The notes beneath the pieces were generated by a model that saw nothing but the letters and a program-made list of their open reading frames with translations, did not search any database and was not told the DNA's origin. A DNA stretch of 64,000 nt from Semisulcospira habei. Taxonomy: Eukaryota > Mollusca > Gastropoda > Semisulcospiridae. The translations under genes and the position numbers were made by a program. Location: positions 164,889,893-164,953,892 of the forward strand of contig BTPG01000002.1 in the NCBI GenBank assembly GCA_036245525.1, in the 5' to 3' direction. Every line of letters starts with the position of its first letter. The first letter of the stretch is position 1. Positions 60,742 to 64,000 of the stretch are shown here, in pieces.

Positions 60742-61137
60742 TCGGAAATCGACTCTGACAGTATAGAGAGACAATGGAGAGTAATTTTCTAATTATTGGG
60801 TGTGTAAAAGTCATTAGTTTATTTACAGAGTGCACTAACAGGATTTTGGTTTGATTTGAGAGAAACGGCAGTGTGTACGTTAATGACCGTAATTAGTTAA
60901 TTAATTAAGGTCAACTTAAGACAATGGGTAACTGGGTCATTATTTTACTCATCAATACAGATGATGATTCTCATGAGCCAGTGTTTGTTTCAAAATATGG
61001 TTTTGTTGCCAGTGAGGTGGAAATTATGATAGCGTTGAGAGAGTAGTGAGTGAGAGAGATTAAAAAATAATAGTTTTAGTGCATCTGTTTGACTCCTGAG
61101 AATCTGCTGGTTAAGTAAAGTACATTCTTCTATCTCT
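60742..61137. repeat. Polinton right terminal inverted repeat
   Basis: Reverse complement of 38311-38680, ending in CTACATTCTT-like sequence and TATCTCT at 61137. About 37 bp (60780-60800 area) are absent from the left copy. Confidence 0.92.
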
Positions 61138-61142
61138 CAGGG
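61138..61142. repeat. Polinton target-site duplication, right (CAGGG)
   Basis: Matches 38306-38310. Confidence 0.8.
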
Positions 61143-61660
61143 ACATCTAGGGCTTTTGGTGTTGAATCAACGAAGATTGCAGAAACACAGACAGCGTCAT
61201 CTAGCGCTGAACGGGTTAATCACTATAAAAATGACATCATGAAAGTTGACGGACCTTGCCATTCAAGGACGAAATTACGTGAGCAAATTGCCGGGCCCTT
61301 GTCTGATGGCGCAACTATTATCAGCAAATATAAAACTACCCATCCTGTTGTCTGAATTAGTCGTCTTTTCTGTGATTTTGGACCTTACTGACTAAATGTC
61401 GTCAGGTCCAAAATCACAGACCAGCACACATTTTCTCATGCACCCCAGTAGAGATAGATACTAAGATATTTAAAAGACAATGAATTCAATAATGACGCAT
61501 CGGTCATTAATTTACGTCATTTTTAATATAAAAATTTTGACCCCCCCATTACACCCCCGTTATTTCCGAATCAACCTTTTGATTTTAAAAAGTGACGAGC
61601 ATGACTGATGCGGCTTTATTGGTCTGATTATCTTACGGGTCTCCTATTATCTATCTCTCA
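61143..61660. repeat. Right half of the interrupted class A foldback and a second foldback copy
   Basis: ACATCTAGGGCTTTTGGTG to GCGCTGAACGGGTTAA (61143-61220) completes the repeat broken by the Polinton. The segment 61303-61447 is the second copy of the 3257-3450 foldback (CTGTGATTTTGGACCTTAC arms). The rest is unassigned. Confidence 0.7.
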
Positions 61661-61663
61661 CCA

Positions 61664-62543
61664 AGGTCAAGGTCATCATGGTCATGGGTCAAGGTAATCA
61701 AGGTCAAGGTCACCAAGGTCATGGGTCAAGGTCATGGGTCAAGGGTCAAGATCACCAAGATCAAGGTCACCAAGGTCATGAGTCAAGGTCATCAAGGTCA
61801 AGGTCATGGATCAAGGTCATTAGTGACAAGGTCATTGATGACAAGGCCATCAAGGTCAAAGTCACCAAGGTCAAAGGTCATGGGTCAAGATCATGGGTCA
61901 AGGTCATGGGTCAAGGTCATGGGTCAAGGGCATGGGTCAAGGTCACCAAGGGCAAGGTCACCAAGGTCAAGGTCATGTGTCAAGGTCATCAAGGTCAAAG
62001 GTCATGGGTCAAGGTCATGGGCCAAGGCCATGGGCCAATGTCATGGGTCAAGGGTCAAGGTCACCAAGGTTAGGGTCATGGGTCAAGGTCATGGGCCAAG
62101 GTCACTGTTGGCAAGGCCATCAAGGTCAAGGTCGTCAAGGGTCAAGGTCACCAAGGTCACCGAGGTCAAGGTCACCAAGTCAAGGCCATCAAGATCAAGG
62201 TCAAGGGTCAAGGGCACCAAGGTCACCAAGGCCAAGGTCATCAAGGCCAAGGTCATCAAGGCCAAGGTCATCAAGGCCAAGGCCGTGGGTCAAGGCCACC
62301 AAGGGCATGGGTCAAGGTCATGGATCAAGGTCATCAAGGTCAAGGTCATCGAGGTCAAGGATGTCAAGGTCACCAGGGCCATAAGTCAAGGACAAGAGTC
62401 AAGGTCATGTGTCAAGGTCATCAAGGTCATGGGTCAAGGTTATGTCCAAGGTCATGGGTCAAGAGTCAAGGTCATGTGTCAAGGTCATCAAGGTCATGGT
62501 CAAGGTTATGAGTCAAGGTCATGGGTCAAGGTCGTCGAGGTCT
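61664..62543. repeat. Degenerate tandem array of AGGTCA-type hexamers
   Basis: Almost 0.9 kb made of TCAAGGTCA, TCATGGGTCA and CACCAAGGTCA-type units joined in varied order. The basic periods are 6, 9 and 13 bp. Both strands stay open over long distances because the units lack stop codons; the resulting proteins (GQGHGSRS-type) are not believed to be real. Confidence 0.9.
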
Positions 62544-62979
62544 GGAACCAAAAAATGGTAAAAGTCCGCTCCTGGTCTTTTTCCAGTTCCTCTCACAGAG
62601 TCAGCTATAACCAAGGTTCAAGCGCGCAATTCGCCTTCCCTGTGAGAGCTTTTGGTGTGGCCTAGCTTTTGGTTTGTTCCGCCCACCCCAGACGGGAATC
62701 TACCTTCTCCTCGACTCGGCTGCCCGAAACGAAAGTGTGGAGATGTCCCAGAGGTGCTTGGAACAGACAAAGAGAGTTACAACCTTAGGTTAATGTGCAC
62801 AACTCACTCTCTTTGTTTGTTTGCCAGACCACTAGACCAGGACAACGGACCCACAATGAATAGAAACATTTTCATTTATATAGCCCTACTTTCTCCTAAA
62901 AGAAATTTAAGCTGGTGAAGCAAAAGTAAAAAAGTAATACCCACAAAATTATATTTGTATTAAAAGACAACAATAATCA
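62544..62979. other. Unassigned DNA between the hexamer array and the second Polinton fragment
   Basis: A moderately GC-rich block (62544-62840) with CTCTCACAGAGTC and a complementary TGTGAGAG, then AT-rich DNA. No gene was recognised. Confidence 0.45.
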
Positions 62980-63375
62980 CACATTTTTAAACAAAAATCA
63001 AATAATAACATCTTTGTACTATTATCTATCATAATTATTGACACATCTTACCTTTTATTTTTTTATGAAAAAATATATATTTTAGTCAAAAATTAAAACA
63101 TAATTTAATAAAGCAAATGAAGTAACTTTTTGTCTACCAAAATTTTCACAAAATTACTTCCCTTGTATAAACTTATATTCAACAAAGGGAAGTAATCTAA
63201 AATTTTGTTACTGAACAGATGGTGATTCCTTCCCTTTTACTGAACAATGGGAAATAATCTGTTATTATTTCTTATGCTGATACTGAATTCTGTCACATGT
63301 TGTTACTGAGTCTAGATTATTTTCTGGTGCTCAAGTCATGGGTAAAATTATCAAGTTACTGTCTATGTTACTGTC
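62980..63375. repeat. Inverted partner of the Polinton right-arm repeat
   Basis: Reverse-complement homology to 55793-56110, with about 75 extra bp near 63240-63315. It ends about 12 bp before sequence homologous to the polymerase leader (49380 onwards). Confidence 0.75.
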
Positions 63376-63426
63376 TAGATGTAGCAGTATTATTTTTTCA
63401 TTTATTATTTTGTCGGACAAATAAAA

Positions 63427-64000
63427 ATGACGGACAATTTTCAAAACCCATCAGGCTCATCAAGCCCTGGCCTACGTAATGTGTTTCACACAACAAACTT
63501 GCCTATATCTAATACTAACAATGTTTATGAATCAATAGAAAACTCTTTTTCTGTCATACAAGAAAATCTTGTTACAGGTAGTGTGAAGATTCAGATCGTT
63601 GCTAAAATAGAATTTACTAGAGTGGACGGTGAAGTGATTGTATCTTATATATCAACAAGACAACACACAGTTAACACAAGAAGAGAATTAGAGAACGTGT
63701 TTAGAGACAGACTTTTACCTGACTTCCTCCAAGCAATTGACAGTGCAAAAATGAAGGGGTCTGGCTGGCACGAAGGACATGTACATGAACTACAATTAAA
63801 GCAGTCTAGGTATCATCCTATATTAGGTAAAGCATGGATACCACTGCCAACTGAGGTTGCAAACAAAAAGGCTGTAGTCAATATTCAGAACAATGACAAC
63901 TATTGTTTCATGTGGTGTGTTCTTGCTAAACTACACTTTGTAAAATCAAAACCTGAACGCGTATCTAACTACATCAAATTTGTAAATGAACTCAACTTTA
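63427..64000 (+). CDS. Second Polinton DNA polymerase B, 5' part, runs off the window
   Basis: From ATG 63427 (same leader as 49416) the frame is open for 191 codons to the window edge. It parallels the first 195 or so codons of the damaged polymerase with scattered substitutions, and lacks a short Pro/Ser block near the N-terminus. It keeps the YCFMWCVLAKLH motif with the Cys. No other Polinton gene lies upstream; the region before it is the inverted right-arm repeat. So this is either a rearranged second element or an element whose gene order differs. Confidence 0.85.
   Translation, partial: MTDNFQNPSGSSSPGLRNVFHTTNLPISNTNNVYESIENSFSVIQENLVTGSVKIQIVAKIEFTRVDGEVIVSYISTRQHTVNTRRELENVFRDRLLPDFLQAIDSAKMKGSGWHEGHVHELQLKQSRYHPILGKAWIPLPTEVANKKAVVNIQNNDNYCFMWCVLAKLHFVKSKPERVSNYIKFVNELNF

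Larger units (their letters stand above)
38311..61137. mobile_element. Polinton/Maverick-type endogenous virus-like element, 22.8 kb, with nested insertions
   Basis: Bounded by long terminal inverted repeats beginning AGAGATAGAAGAATG and a short target duplication. It encodes the set expected of Polintons: protein-primed family B DNA polymerase, retroviral-type integrase, packaging ATPase, jelly-roll major capsid protein and a candidate penton, with many small membrane proteins. Codon use is AT-rich, unlike the LINEs beside it. Three later insertions (TA-transposon 44502-47316, SINE 48873-49256, LINE 56582-59370) make up about 6 kb, so the original element was near 16.8 kb. All the core replication and capsid genes except integrase and ATPase carry visible damage. 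Confidence 0.92.

Noticed and set aside
38311..61137. Assembly contamination by a free virus
   Set aside because: Both ends continue into host repeat sequence with a target duplication, and host LINE and SINE copies are nested inside.
61678..62665. Open frames of 131, 314 and 163 codons over the hexamer array
   Set aside because: They exist in several frames because the repeat unit lacks stops; the proteins are low-complexity GQGHGSRS repeats without a start context or domain.

Overview
The window is animal nuclear DNA. Introns with canonical splice sites, non-LTR retrotransposons, tRNA-derived SINEs, long dinucleotide arrays and many foldback repeats all point to a repeat-rich invertebrate genome. 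A mollusc, probably a marine gastropod, fits best, but that is inference from repeat style and the GPCR type. One assembly gap base (n) lies at 26932.

Layout. 1-3256: decayed APE-type LINE (minus strand) with a tRNA-like head upstream. 3545-4384: DNA-transposon-like inverted-repeat element with a nested SINE. 4436-12085: the only host gene recognised, a rhodopsin-like GPCR in four phase-consistent exons (345 codons, N-terminal exon not found). 12.1-38.2 kb: intergenic sequence with foldback MITEs, minisatellites, microsatellites, two solo LTRs (19203-20493, 33971-35261), remnants of a psq-HTH transposase and an OTU-type cysteine protease (21.1-22.4 kb), and a LINE with an intact 811-codon ORF (28.1-31.0 kb).

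38311-61137: the main object, a 22.8-kb Polinton/Maverick-type endogenous virus-like element. It has about 370-395-bp terminal inverted repeats and a 5-bp CAGGG target duplication, and it sits inside a host foldback repeat whose unoccupied paralogue is also in the window. It carries protein-primed family B DNA polymerase, retroviral-type integrase, A32-like packaging ATPase, a double-jelly-roll-type major capsid protein (MCP), a candidate penton/minor capsid gene, and at least seven small, mostly membrane-associated proteins. No adenovirus-type protease was recognised. The element is dead as it stands: polymerase has two in-frame stops and a frameshift, MCP is split by a 2.8-kb TA-inserted transposon and has a premature stop, the penton-like gene is frameshifted, a small gene is cut by a SINE, and a 5'-truncated LINE sits near the right end.

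61.1-64 kb: host flank, an unusual 0.9-kb array of AGGTCA-like hexamers (nuclear-receptor half-site sequence), and the start of a second polymerase copy (63427 to the window end), open as far as visible. In intact relatives of this element type the polymerase, terminal repeats and integrase would copy and insert the DNA, and capsid proteins plus ATPase would package it. The membrane proteins suggest a virion or host-membrane function that is not yet assigned.
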